A stretch of 44,432 nt of DNA from CAZIMM01 sp964540415 (lineage in GTDB: Bacteria > Bacillota > Clostridia > Oscillospirales > Acutalibacteraceae), in the NCBI GenBank assembly GCA_964540415.1, contig CAZIMM010000011.1:1-44432 (forward strand), read 5' to 3'. Below are positions 17,198-24,955 of this stretch, piece by piece. The translations under genes and the position numbers were made by a program. Within the stretch, counting starts at the first letter, position 1. Every line of letters starts with the position of its first letter. The notes beneath the pieces were generated by a model. It saw only the letters and a list, made by a program, of their open reading frames with translations. It was not told the origin of the DNA and did not search any database.

Positions 17198-19507
17198 TTG
17201 AATCTGAAAGAAAAAGCAAAATCCCTCATCTTGTCAGCAAAAAAGTATTGGAAAACGCCGCCGCAAGGCCGCTATATGAGCTACAAGGAGATTCTCTCGC
17301 TTTCCGTCGGAGGCATAGGTGTCAAATTCATTGTTTACTGCGTCAACAACATGATTCTGTCCAGCGGAAACACGCTCATCGGCAACACAATAGGCATCGG
17401 GCCGACACCGATGTATGTTATTTATCTGCTCGGTGTTCTTTCGGGTTTTCCTCTCACGGCGCTCAGGGCAAAAATGATTGACAACACGCGCAGCATGAAA
17501 GGCAAATACCGCCCGTACATCATCAGCATGGGCATCCCCACGGTTTTGCTTGGAATCGGTTTTATCAGTATGCCTTATGAGGGCATGACGCTGATGACAA
17601 AATGCGTTACCGTTCTCCTCTTCAACGTCGGATTTCAGTTCTTCTTCAACTTCATGAACGACGCATACGACAGCCTGATAAACGTTTTGTCGCCGAACAC
17701 GCTTGAACGCTCCGACGTGTGCTCAATCAAAGCAATCATCGAAAACCTTTCCCCTTCAATCGCAAACATTTTTCTTCCGATTGCCGCGCGTATTATCACC
17801 GGCGACAACACGCTTTATAACCTGCGTGTATATAGGGTGCTTTACCCTCCCATGCTTGTCGCGGGCTTCCTGATTTCCGTGATTGTTTATGTCAACACCG
17901 AGGAAAAAATCGTTCAGGCAAAAACACATTTTGTTCAGATTAAATTTGCCGATGCTTTCCGCGCAGTCGCCCGCAACAAATATTTCTGGATAATCTCTCT
18001 GGCAGGCTGGCTTGGCTTTCTTGAAGGCTCGTTCAACAGCATTCTCGGCTGGATGTATAACTACCGTTCGGCGTGCACGGCGGGGCAGTATTCGCTGATT
18101 GTTGCAATTGCCGGCAACGCCTCGTTCTGGCCGAACATAGTTGCACCGTATTTCATCCGGAGATACGGCAAGAGAAAAATACTGATTTTCACAAATCTGC
18201 TCAACATAGCCTTTATTATTCTGATGCTGCCGATTGTACGCATGACCGACTCCGGCGGCATAATCTGGCTGCTGCTCGCCTGCAACTTTGTCAATCAGTT
18301 CATCACCTCGCTCGGTCATCTTATGAATCCGAGCCTGAACGCGGATATACGCGATTATCAGCAGTATATCACAGGCGAGAGAATTGACGGAATGTTTGCA
18401 GCCGTCGGGCTCATCGGCAATGTGATAACGCTTTCCGGCGGCTTTATCATGCCGCTGCTCAGCAAAAACGCCGGGCTCAACGAATCAGTGGCGCTGTCGC
18501 TCGGGTTTGACGGGAGCAATGTCTATAACGTGCTGTATGACGAGGGCTATTTTGTCAGAATCTGCAGCGTGCTTGTGATTGCCTCCGTTTTCGGGGCGGT
18601 GATGAATGTTATTCCTTACTTTTTCTATGACCTCACCGAAATAAAGCAGCGCGCAATTGTGACGGTGCTCAGAATCCGCGCGTTTTTTGAGGATTACGGC
18701 AACGGAACGCTCACTGACAAAGATCTTATTGAAACGGTTGATATTATCAATGAAGCAAAGGAATTCGCGGAAAAAACTCCGGCCGCGCTTTCAAACGAAG
18801 GGATAAAAGCTGCGAAGAAAAGCGGGGACAAGGCCGCGGTGAAAAGCTCAAAGGCAGAGCTGAAACGGCAGCGGAGCGAAAACGAAAAAATTGAAATTGC
18901 GAAGGCTGTGCTCGGCGAGCTGAATCGGTTCGGCACCCCGGAGGGTGTTGCGGAAATTGAAAACGCCCGCCGGATTGTTGAAAACGGTCTGAAGAATCTG
19001 TATCAGCTCGAAACAACCACAGTCAAGCAGGCAAAGCAGCTGCCGAAATCGACACCCGACGAGAAAGCGAAACGGAACGCGGCTGTAAGTGAAGCGCGCA
19101 AAATCATAACAGCGCAAAGAACGGCAAAAAAATATTACCCCGAGGGTATTGATGAATTTGACTCAGCCGTTTTTGAAAAGCTGTTTGCGGCGGAGGACGA
19201 AAACGAGCGTGCAATTTATACCGCGCTGCAAAATATGAAGCGGAAAAAGGAGGAGGGTGACCGCGCCGCGGTCGCTGAGCTTAAGAGCGAGCTTGCCTTC
19301 CTCGGCAGGCAGAAGAACAGCATTAAGAGCGAAATCAAAAGGGCAACGCGGCAAAACACAATATATAACCGCTCAGCAAAGCCTTACCTTGACGCGAAAA
19401 GGCTGATGCTTCAGCAGGAAAACTACAGTCATTATGATTTGATTACGGCACAGTATGACTCCGCAAAGGAACGGCTTGAGCAAAAGCTGCAGGCTGCGAA
19501 CACATAA
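17198..19507 (+). CDS. GPH/MFS-type sugar transporter with long charged C-terminal tail
   Basis: The first about 480 residues hold about 12 hydrophobic segments and resemble the glycoside-pentoside-hexuronide (MelB-like) cation symporters, with an R-A-K-M-I-D-N-T-R loop after the second segment and a repeated RRYGKRK loop midway. The remaining about 290 residues are hydrophilic, rich in Lys, Glu and Ala, and look like coiled-coil helices; ordinary GPH carriers end near 460-500. The TTG start at 17198 has GGAGG (17186-17190) 7 nt upstream. Only 14 nt separate it from the GH30 gene, so it likely imports that enzyme's substrate. The tail could serve regulation or scaffolding (inference). Confidence 0.85.
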   Translation: MNLKEKAKSLILSAKKYWKTPPQGRYMSYKEILSLSVGGIGVKFIVYCVNNMILSSGNTLIGNTIGIGPTPMYVIYLLGVLSGFPLTALRAKMIDNTRSMKGKYRPYIISMGIPTVLLGIGFISMPYEGMTLMTKCVTVLLFNVGFQFFFNFMNDAYDSLINVLSPNTLERSDVCSIKAIIENLSPSIANIFLPIAARIITGDNTLYNLRVYRVLYPPMLVAGFLISVIVYVNTEEKIVQAKTHFVQIKFADAFRAVARNKYFWIISLAGWLGFLEGSFNSILGWMYNYRSACTAGQYSLIVAIAGNASFWPNIVAPYFIRRYGKRKILIFTNLLNIAFIILMLPIVRMTDSGGIIWLLLACNFVNQFITSLGHLMNPSLNADIRDYQQYITGERIDGMFAAVGLIGNVITLSGGFIMPLLSKNAGLNESVALSLGFDGSNVYNVLYDEGYFVRICSVLVIASVFGAVMNVIPYFFYDLTEIKQRAIVTVLRIRAFFEDYGNGTLTDKDLIETVDIINEAKEFAEKTPAALSNEGIKAAKKSGDKAAVKSSKAELKRQRSENEKIEIAKAVLGELNRFGTPEGVAEIENARRIVENGLKNLYQLETTTVKQAKQLPKSTPDEKAKRNAAVSEARKIITAQRTAKKYYPEGIDEFDSAVFEKLFAAEDENERAIYTALQNMKRKKEEGDRAAVAELKSELAFLGRQKNSIKSEIKRATRQNTIYNRSAKPYLDAKRLMLQQENYSHYDLITAQYDSAKERLEQKLQAANT

Positions 19508-19511
19508 CCTT

Positions 19512-19535
19512 CCGGACAAGTGCCCTGTCGGTTTT
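19512..19535 (+). terminator. Weak candidate terminator after the transporter gene
   Basis: CCG/CGG and ACA/TGT pair with one bulged G around a 7-nt loop, followed by TTTT (19532-19535). The rest of 19536-19648 holds a small CTCCCG/CGGGAG inverted repeat (19616-19636) and no gene that I can support. Confidence 0.35.
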
Positions 19536-19648
19536 CGCTTTGAATTGCTTGCACTCATTTAAGCCGATTTTGCACGTCGGTCAACCGTTTTTTCTGAGTT
19601 TGTTTTTATCAATTCACTCCCGAGCGTGGCGGGAGACGTTCGGAACGC

Positions 19649-19960
19649 TTGGATGGCTTTGAGGCTTTGCCGAAAAAGCTATCTGAATGGAAAGGACGAA
19701 TAATAAGTTATGATGGCTTCAGTTCATCCTGCATTATTAAAAATGCCTCATATATTTCAAATCAAGACAAAGATGTGCAGATGGTTATTATTAAGCCACG
19801 AGATATGCCCGGAGCCGCATATATTGAGGAAATATCATATAATAAAGCCCACGGTTTCAAAAACGAGTATGAAGTGCTATTGCAAAACAATCAAGAATAT
19901 GCTATAATAGAAGCACAAATATTCAAAGGGAAATACATAATTGTTGTGGAGGCGAGATGA
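19649..19960 (+). CDS. C-terminal fragment of an ADP-ribosyltransferase-exoenzyme-like domain
   Basis: This 103-residue protein matches the second half of R-S-E class ADP-ribosyltransferase domains: W-K-G followed by D-G-F-S-S-S (residues 22-27, the S-T-S position), a beta strand MVIIKPRDMPGAAYIEEIS, and an E-x-E motif as Glu73-Tyr74-Glu75 followed by VLL. The N-terminal half with the NAD-binding Arg is missing; the upstream frame closes with a TGA at 19595. It is therefore probably a remnant or an inactive piece. The TTG start has only a weak Shine-Dalgarno. Base composition is visibly more AT-rich than the flanks, a sign of transfer. It ends just before the gene at 19961. Confidence 0.55.
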   Translation: MDGFEALPKKLSEWKGRIISYDGFSSSCIIKNASYISNQDKDVQMVIIKPRDMPGAAYIEEISYNKAHGFKNEYEVLLQNNQEYAIIEAQIFKGKYIIVVEAR

Positions 19961-20239
19961 GTGTTTGAGGGTCTCAGTGAAGAAGAAAGACGTGAACTGA
20001 TTAAAGAATTTGAGCAAGCAACAAGCCATCTCGAAGCCCCTTTTCCCGCCAGAATCACCGGAGTAATAATGTGCAAATCTTGCATACACAGGGTTTTCAG
20101 AGAAATGAGGATGGATGATTGTGATATTCTCGGGGAAGTGCCGAGAGATTATTTATTTGCGAAAGAGTATATTTGTCCACATTATGAAAGAAACCCGGAC
20201 AGCCCGGAGTATGATGTGATGCAGGTTAAAAAGCAGTAG
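19961..20239 (+). CDS. Small Cys-containing protein next to the ADP-ribosyltransferase fragment
   Basis: Not recognised. The 92-residue product has an acidic amphipathic N-terminal helix (SEEERRELIKEFEQ) and then C38-x2-C41, C54 and a C72-P-H74 motif that could bind a metal. GTG at 19961 is the start: GGAGG at 19948-19952 sits 8 nt upstream and the preceding gene's TGA is immediately adjacent, so the two are coupled. It is AT-rich like its partner and is followed by a strong terminator at 20266. A partner or immunity role, or simply a phage remnant, are the options; nothing decides. Confidence 0.6.
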   Translation: MFEGLSEEERRELIKEFEQATSHLEAPFPARITGVIMCKSCIHRVFREMRMDDCDILGEVPRDYLFAKEYICPHYERNPDSPEYDVMQVKKQ

Positions 20240-20265
20240 CACAAAGGATAATCCATTATTGATTC

Positions 20266-20295
20266 AGCACCTTGCAGAAATGCAGGGTGCTTTTT
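20266..20295 (+). terminator. Strong rho-independent terminator
   Basis: An 11-bp stem (20266-20276 with 20281-20291) closed by a GAAA tetraloop and followed by a run of T (20291-20295). It ends the two-gene unit at 19649-20239. Confidence 0.88.
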
Positions 20296-20399
20296 CATAC
20301 CCCAAAGCCGACGGGCTATAAACGGGCCGACGGGCGTAAAACGAAAATATGCCTGCAATCAAATATGGTTATATTCTTAGCCTGAGAACCTGCATATAA

Positions 20400-20443
20400 C
20401 AAAACCAACACCGCCGCCGACAGAACTTATGCCGGCGGCGGTG
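20400..20443 (-). terminator. Terminator of the perR-rubrerythrin unit
   Basis: An 11-bp perfect GC-rich stem (20409-20419 with 20433-20443, 13-nt loop). On the minus strand it is followed by TTGGTTTTG. Between this and the previous terminator (20296-20400) are two direct copies of GCCGACGGGC and no gene. Confidence 0.7.
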
Positions 20444-20465
20444 CAATTCAACCGAAAATTAACTC

Positions 20466-21008
20466 TTATTTAAAATACCTGTTCAGCAGTCCCTCAAATG
20501 CCTTGCCGTGGCGCGCTTCGTCCTTGCACATCTCATGCACGGTGTCGTGAATCGCATCGTAATTGCGCTGTTTGGCAAGCTTTGCAAGTGTGAGCTTGCC
20601 CTCTGTTGCGCCGAATTCCGCCTCAACGCGTACGCTGAGATTTTCCTTCGTGCTCGCGCTCACGCTTTCACCGAGCAGCTCCGCAAACTTTGCGGCATGC
20701 TCCGCCTCCTCAAAGGCGATTCTCTTGTAAGCCTCGGCAACCTCGGGATAACCCTCACGGTCAGCCGCGCGGCTCATTGCAAGGTACATCCCGACCTCAG
20801 TGCATTCGCCGGTGAAGTTTGCGCGCAAAGCGTCCTTGATATCGTCCTCAACGTCAGCGGCAACGCCGACACGGTGCTCGTCCGCCCAGACCTTTTCCTC
20901 TGCCATTTCCGTGAACCTTGAACCGGGAACCTTGCAGACGGGGCAGAACTCGGGGGGAGTGTCTCCGACATGAACATAACCGCAAACGGGGCAAACAAAC
21001 TTTTTCAT
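20466..21008 (-). CDS. Reverse rubrerythrin
   Basis: The rubredoxin domain is N-terminal (C6-P-V-C9, C22-P-V-C25), followed by a ferritin-like di-iron domain, the opposite order to classical rubrerythrin. The di-iron ligands are in ECTEVGMYL, EEAEHAAKF and KDEARHGKAFE. Such proteins reduce hydrogen peroxide (and oxygen) with NADH-derived electrons in anaerobes. The 180-residue length is normal. The ATG follows AAAGGAAAA. It lies 32 nt downstream of perR and is cotranscribed with it, so it is very likely controlled by peroxide through PerR. Confidence 0.94.
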   Translation of the reverse strand: MKKFVCPVCGYVHVGDTPPEFCPVCKVPGSRFTEMAEEKVWADEHRVGVAADVEDDIKDALRANFTGECTEVGMYLAMSRAADREGYPEVAEAYKRIAFEEAEHAAKFAELLGESVSASTKENLSVRVEAEFGATEGKLTLAKLAKQRNYDAIHDTVHEMCKDEARHGKAFEGLLNRYFK

Positions 21009-21040
21009 AGTGATTTTTCCTTTCTGATTGTTAATTTATT

Positions 21041-21424
21041 TTATTTATCTTTGCACGATTGGCAGATTCCGACAAAGGTCAGAATGTGTGAGTGAACCTC
21101 ACCGGGGAAGGCGGCGTCGGCAATTTCATCAAGCTCATCAAAGTGTGCAAGCTCCAGGTCAAAAAGCCTCGAACAGCTTTCGCACAGCAGGTGATAGTGC
21201 GGCTTGGGGTTGCCGTCAAATCTGTCGGCGCTCGGGCATGTCAGGCGGAGAATTTCGCCTCTCTGCTCGAGAAGGGCAAGATTGCGGTAAAGTGTTGCAA
21301 GGCTGAGTGCCGGAAGTTCCCGCTTGAGGTCGCCGTAAAGCTCGTCGGCGCTCGGATGGTCATATCTTGAACGGAGATTTGCAATAATTGCGTCCCGTTG
21401 GTGGGAATGTTTAACGGTCTGCAT
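21041..21424 (-). CDS. perR: Fur-family transcriptional repressor, PerR type
   Basis: The 127-residue protein has the Fur-family winged helix with recognition helix SLATLYRNLALLEQRGEI, the HYHLLCESC segment that supplies metal ligands, and two CxxC pairs (C81/C84 and C121/C124) that form the structural zinc site. The neighbouring reverse rubrerythrin gene and lack of iron-uptake genes support PerR over Fur. I chose the ATG at 21424 because GGAGGTGAC lies 9 nt upstream; the in-frame extension to 21451 would run into the operator. The promoter with an inverted-repeat operator suggests autoregulation. Confidence 0.9.
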   Translation of the reverse strand: MQTVKHSHQRDAIIANLRSRYDHPSADELYGDLKRELPALSLATLYRNLALLEQRGEILRLTCPSADRFDGNPKPHYHLLCESCSRLFDLELAHFDELDEIADAAFPGEVHSHILTFVGICQSCKDK

Positions 21425-21448
21425 TGTGTCACCTCCTAAAATCAATAA

Positions 21449-21469
21449 CAATAATCGTTATCATTATTG
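21449..21469. promoter_or_regulatory. Inverted-repeat operator, PerR/Fur box-like
   Basis: CAATAAT (21449-21455) and ATTATTG (21463-21469) are exact complements around a 7-bp centre, resembling the AT-rich Fur/Per box. It spans the predicted start of transcription, a position suited to repression. Confidence 0.65.
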
Positions 21470-21471
21470 AC

Positions 21472-21500
21472 ACTATACCATACGATTTTCTCCTTGTCAA
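21472..21500 (-). promoter_or_regulatory. Promoter of perR-rubrerythrin
   Basis: On the minus strand TTGACA (complement of 21495-21500), 17-bp spacer, TATAGT (complement of 21472-21477). The operator lies directly downstream. Confidence 0.8.
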
Positions 21501-21538
21501 GCACTTTTCAAAATTTTTTTTCAATGTGTCCGCGGAAA

Positions 21539-21567
21539 TTGACAGCAGACGGTTTTTGGAGTAAAAT
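21539..21567 (+). promoter_or_regulatory. Promoter of folD-maturase-sulfatase
   Basis: TTGACA (21539-21544), 17-bp spacer, TAAAAT (21562-21567), leaving a leader of about 40 nt before folD. Confidence 0.78.
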
Positions 21568-21615
21568 AACATGTATTATGGGTTTATATTTTATAAATCA
21601 AAGTGAGGATAATAA

Positions 21616-22467
21616 ATGGGAAAGTTGATTGACGGAAAAGCCGTTTCGGCAGAAATGCTTGAGGGCATGAAAGCGCAGGTGCAGACTCTCCGCGAGCGCG
21701 GAATTGAGCCGTGCCTTGCGGTCATCATTGTCGGGGACAATCCCGCCTCACGGGTGTATGTCAACAACAAGGCAAAGGCGTGCGCAAAAATCGGCATTCT
21801 TTCGAGAGAATACGCTCTCTCGGGCGATACAACCGAGCGGGAACTGCTGGAGCTTGTTGAAACTCTCAACGCAGATTCCGCCGTGAGCGGCATTCTCTGC
21901 CAGCTTCCTTTGCCGCCGCATATAAATGAAAGTAAAATTATTGAATCAATCTCACCCGCAAAGGATGTTGACGCATTTCACCCGCAAACGGTGGGAAAAA
22001 TGTTTGTCGGGTCGGGCACACTGCTGTCCTGCACACCCGCCGGAATCCTTGAGCTGCTGCGGCATGAAAAGATTGAGGTTGCGGGCAAGCACTGCGTTGT
22101 AATCGGGCGGAGCAACATCGTCGGCAAGCCGGTTGCACTGCTTTTGCTGGCTGCAAACGCAACTGTAACAATCTGTCACTCAAAAACCGAAAATCTTGCC
22201 GGGATAGTGCGCACGGCGGACATAATTGTCGCTGCGGTCGGCAGGCCGCACTTTGTAACGGCAGATATGGTTAAGGAAGGCGCAACGGTGATCGACGTTG
22301 GCATAAACCGCATGGCGGACGGAAAGCTTTGCGGCGATGTGGATTTTGAAACGGTTGCACCCAAGGCGGCGTTCATTACGCCGGTGCCGGGAGGAGTCGG
22401 CCCGATGACAATTGCCATGTTGATGAAAAACACACTTGAAGCTGCGCGGATGCAGGCAGAAAAATAA
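21616..22467 (+). CDS. folD: Methylenetetrahydrofolate dehydrogenase / cyclohydrolase
   Basis: FolD interconverts 5,10-methylene- and 10-formyl-tetrahydrofolate with NADP. The 283-residue protein has the active-site YVNNKAKAC segment (Tyr and Lys), the GILCQLPLPPHI signature, SPAKDVDAFHPQTVG, the nucleotide-binding VVIGRSNIVGKPVALLLL and the closing TPVPGGVGPMTIAMLM. All are intact. The ATG follows GTGAGGAT. The next gene starts 2 nt after its stop, so this housekeeping enzyme shares a transcript with a sulfatase pair. Confidence 0.97.
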   Translation: MGKLIDGKAVSAEMLEGMKAQVQTLRERGIEPCLAVIIVGDNPASRVYVNNKAKACAKIGILSREYALSGDTTERELLELVETLNADSAVSGILCQLPLPPHINESKIIESISPAKDVDAFHPQTVGKMFVGSGTLLSCTPAGILELLRHEKIEVAGKHCVVIGRSNIVGKPVALLLLAANATVTICHSKTENLAGIVRTADIIVAAVGRPHFVTADMVKEGATVIDVGINRMADGKLCGDVDFETVAPKAAFITPVPGGVGPMTIAMLMKNTLEAARMQAEK

Positions 22468-22469
22468 TT

Positions 22470-23552
22470 ATGTCAAACTTTACAGCACTGGTTAAGCCGG
22501 CATCCTCTCTTTGCAACATGAAGTGCGATTATTGCTTTTATCACGACGTTGCGGCGAATCGTTCCGCGCCGTCATGCGGCATAATGAACAAAGCAACCGC
22601 GCACAGCCTCGTTGACCGTGTTTTTGACTTTTGCCGCCGCGGTGACAGCGTAAGCTTCATGTTTCAGGGCGGCGAGCCGCTGCTTGCCGGTGCGGATTTT
22701 TTTGAGGACTTTGTCGGATACGCAAAGCAAAAGAACGATGGCAAATTCATAATTGAGTTTTCTCTCCAGACAAACGGCCTGCTGATTGACGACAGGTTTT
22801 GCAGCCTGTTTGCCGAAAACCGATTTCTTGTCGGAGTGTCTCTTGACGGTTATGCACAGCTGCACGACCTGTGGCGAAAGGATGCCGAAGGCAAGCCTAC
22901 ATACAGTCGGGCAGAAAACGGAATAAGGCTGCTCAAAAAACATTCGGTGGACTTCAATGTGCTGTGCGTAGTCACGGCGCAGCTCGCAGCTCATGCCGGA
23001 AAAATTCTGAATTCACTCATAAAGTCCGGGGCGGAGCATATTCAGCCGATACCCTGCCTTATGCCGCTGAATGACATCAGCGTAAAGCAATATACCCTTA
23101 CGCCACGCGCTTACGGACGTTTTTTGATTGAGCTTTACGATGCGGTCGAACACGCCCGGCAAAGCGGAGCAAAGGTCAATGTCAGGCTGTTTGACAATAT
23201 TGAGCAGCTTATCAGAGGCGGACACGCCGAGCAATGCGGGATGAACGGCTGCTGCACCCCGCAGTTTGTTGTTGAAGCGGACGGCAGTGTATATCCCTGC
23301 GATTTTTACGCTCTTGACGAATACAGCTGCGGCAATATCCTGAGAAACAGCGTGGCGGAGATTGCCGCAAGTGACGGCTTGGTTGAATTCTTGAAGAAAA
23401 ATGAAAAAAGGCCGCCGCACTGCGAAGCCTGTAAAGTTTTCAACCTTTGTATGGGCGGCTGCAGTAGATACAGAAGCTTTCTTGCGGCGGACGGGGAATA
23501 CTGCCCGACCGAGGAGCTGATGCTATACATTTTCAGGGGGTGGGGCTTTTGA
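22470..23552 (+). CDS. Anaerobic sulfatase maturase, radical SAM / SPASM
   Basis: The N-terminal CNMKCDYCFY (C15, C19, C22) binds the radical SAM 4Fe-4S cluster and QGGEPLL is the SAM-binding GGE motif. The C-terminal SPASM region has CGMNGCC, a YPCDFY Cys and CEACKVFNLCMGGCSRYR, ligands for two auxiliary clusters. Such enzymes oxidise a Cys or Ser in sulfatases to formylglycine. The adjacent gene encodes a Cys-type sulfatase, an almost certain substrate. The 360-residue length is typical. Shine-Dalgarno is poor, so translation probably depends on coupling to folD (gap 2 nt). The stop overlaps the TTG of the sulfatase. Confidence 0.93.
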   Translation: MSNFTALVKPASSLCNMKCDYCFYHDVAANRSAPSCGIMNKATAHSLVDRVFDFCRRGDSVSFMFQGGEPLLAGADFFEDFVGYAKQKNDGKFIIEFSLQTNGLLIDDRFCSLFAENRFLVGVSLDGYAQLHDLWRKDAEGKPTYSRAENGIRLLKKHSVDFNVLCVVTAQLAAHAGKILNSLIKSGAEHIQPIPCLMPLNDISVKQYTLTPRAYGRFLIELYDAVEHARQSGAKVNVRLFDNIEQLIRGGHAEQCGMNGCCTPQFVVEADGSVYPCDFYALDEYSCGNILRNSVAEIAASDGLVEFLKKNEKRPPHCEACKVFNLCMGGCSRYRSFLAADGEYCPTEELMLYIFRGWGF

Positions 23553-24850
23553 AAAAGCGGCCGAACATAGTGTTCTTTTTTACAGACCAGCAGCGCTTTG
23601 ACACCTGCGGCTGTTACGGTCAGCGCCTGCCCGTCACCCCGAATCTGGACAGGCTTGCGCAGCGGGGAACGCTGTTTGAAAACGCGTTCACCTGCCAGCC
23701 GGTGTGCGGCCCAGCAAGAGCCTGCCTGCAAAGCGGTGTTTATGCCAATCAGAACGGCTGCTTCAGAAACAACATTGCGCTGCCTTCGGGAATCACAACG
23801 CTTGCCGATTGCTTCAATTCAGGAGGGTACAAAACCGCCTATGTCGGGAAATGGCATCTTGCCTCGGACAGTGAGCACAATCTGAAAACCAAGCCGGTGC
23901 CTGTTGAGCGCAGAGGCGGTTACAAGGATTTCTGGATGGCTGCGGATGTTCTGGAGTTCACCTCGGACGGCAGCGGCGGCTATGTCTTCGACACGGAGAA
24001 CAGGCGCGTTGATTTTAAAGGTTACAGGGCGGACCGAATAACCGATTACGCAATTGATTTCATAGATAACGTCACGGATGAACAACCGTTTTTTCTCTTT
24101 CTTTCACATCTTGAGCCTCATCACCAAAACAATCATTTCCGCTTTGAATGCCCGAAGGGGACGCGGAAGCTTTTCCGCAGCTATGATGTTCCGGGAGACC
24201 TTGCCGGCACGGCGGGGGATTGGAGGGTGCATTATCCGTCTTATCTTGCTTCCTGCGCGGCGCTTGACGCAAACCTGGGGAGGGTGGTGAAAGCACTTGA
24301 AAAAAAGAATATTCTCGACAACACGGTGATAGTTTTCACTTCTGATCACGGCTGTCATTTCAGAACACGGAATTCGGAGTACAAACGCTCCTGCCACGAT
24401 GCGAGCACGCACGTTCCGCTCGTGATTTCCGGACCGAGTTTTGACAATGCGTGTAAAGTCATAGAACTTGTCAGTTTGATTGATTTGCCGCCGACTCTGC
24501 TGAAATGCGCGGGTATTCCTGTGCCGGAACATTTTATGGGCACTGCAGTGAATGAACTTGTAAACGGCTCTGCAAAGCCAAGCCGTGACTTTGTGTTTAT
24601 CCAAATCAGCGAAGGGCAGATCGGCAGGGCAATCAGAACGGAGCGATGGAAGTATTCCGTTACCGCACCGGATGATGACAAGGCATGTGACTTTACATAC
24701 AGAGAAGACTGCCTCTATGATTTGCGTAACGACCCCTTTGAGAAAACAAACCTAATTAACGAGCCGGAATGTGCCGAGGTTATCAAAAAGCTCAAAAAAA
24801 TGCTCCTCGCGCAGTTGAAAAGCACCGGTGAGGATGCAGAAATCATCTGA
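23549..24850 (+). CDS. Type I sulfatase (Cys-type), cytoplasmic
   Basis: A formylglycine sulfatase of about 433 residues. The maturation motif is C53-G-P-A-R57 (CxPxR) after NAFTCQPV, metal ligands lie in FFTDQQ near the N-terminus and VFTSDHGCH in the second half, and YVGKWHL supplies the usual Lys-x-His. There is no signal peptide, so it desulfates sugars already imported. I chose the TTG at 23549, overlapping the maturase stop (TTGA) and 5-10 nt after a GGGGGTGGGG stretch; the GTG at 23540 is an alternative. Paired with its maturase. The sulfated substrate cannot be inferred. Confidence 0.93.
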   Translation: MKKRPNIVFFFTDQQRFDTCGCYGQRLPVTPNLDRLAQRGTLFENAFTCQPVCGPARACLQSGVYANQNGCFRNNIALPSGITTLADCFNSGGYKTAYVGKWHLASDSEHNLKTKPVPVERRGGYKDFWMAADVLEFTSDGSGGYVFDTENRRVDFKGYRADRITDYAIDFIDNVTDEQPFFLFLSHLEPHHQNNHFRFECPKGTRKLFRSYDVPGDLAGTAGDWRVHYPSYLASCAALDANLGRVVKALEKKNILDNTVIVFTSDHGCHFRTRNSEYKRSCHDASTHVPLVISGPSFDNACKVIELVSLIDLPPTLLKCAGIPVPEHFMGTAVNELVNGSAKPSRDFVFIQISEGQIGRAIRTERWKYSVTAPDDDKACDFTYREDCLYDLRNDPFEKTNLINEPECAEVIKKLKKMLLAQLKSTGEDAEII

Positions 24851-24877
24851 CGGTGTTATAAGTTATTTCGGTTCGAC

Positions 24878-24906
24878 TTGATAAAACGGACAAAATGTGT
24901 TATAAA
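24878..24906 (+). promoter_or_regulatory. Promoter of asnA
   Basis: TTGATA (24878-24883), 17-bp spacer, TATAAA (24901-24906). The remaining leader is about 45 nt, too short for a T-box riboswitch. Confidence 0.72.
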
Positions 24907-24955
24907 TATGCGATATAGTTTTATTTGACTTCTCGCTAAAGAAAGGAAGATTCTT

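Noticed and set aside
20300..20340. Direct repeats GCCGACGGGC as a CRISPR or attachment site
   Set aside because: Only two short copies with no spacer regularity and no integrase nearby.
24841..24955. T-box riboswitch before asnA
   Set aside because: The leader after the predicted start is only about 45 nt and has no T-box sequence or terminator/antiterminator pair.
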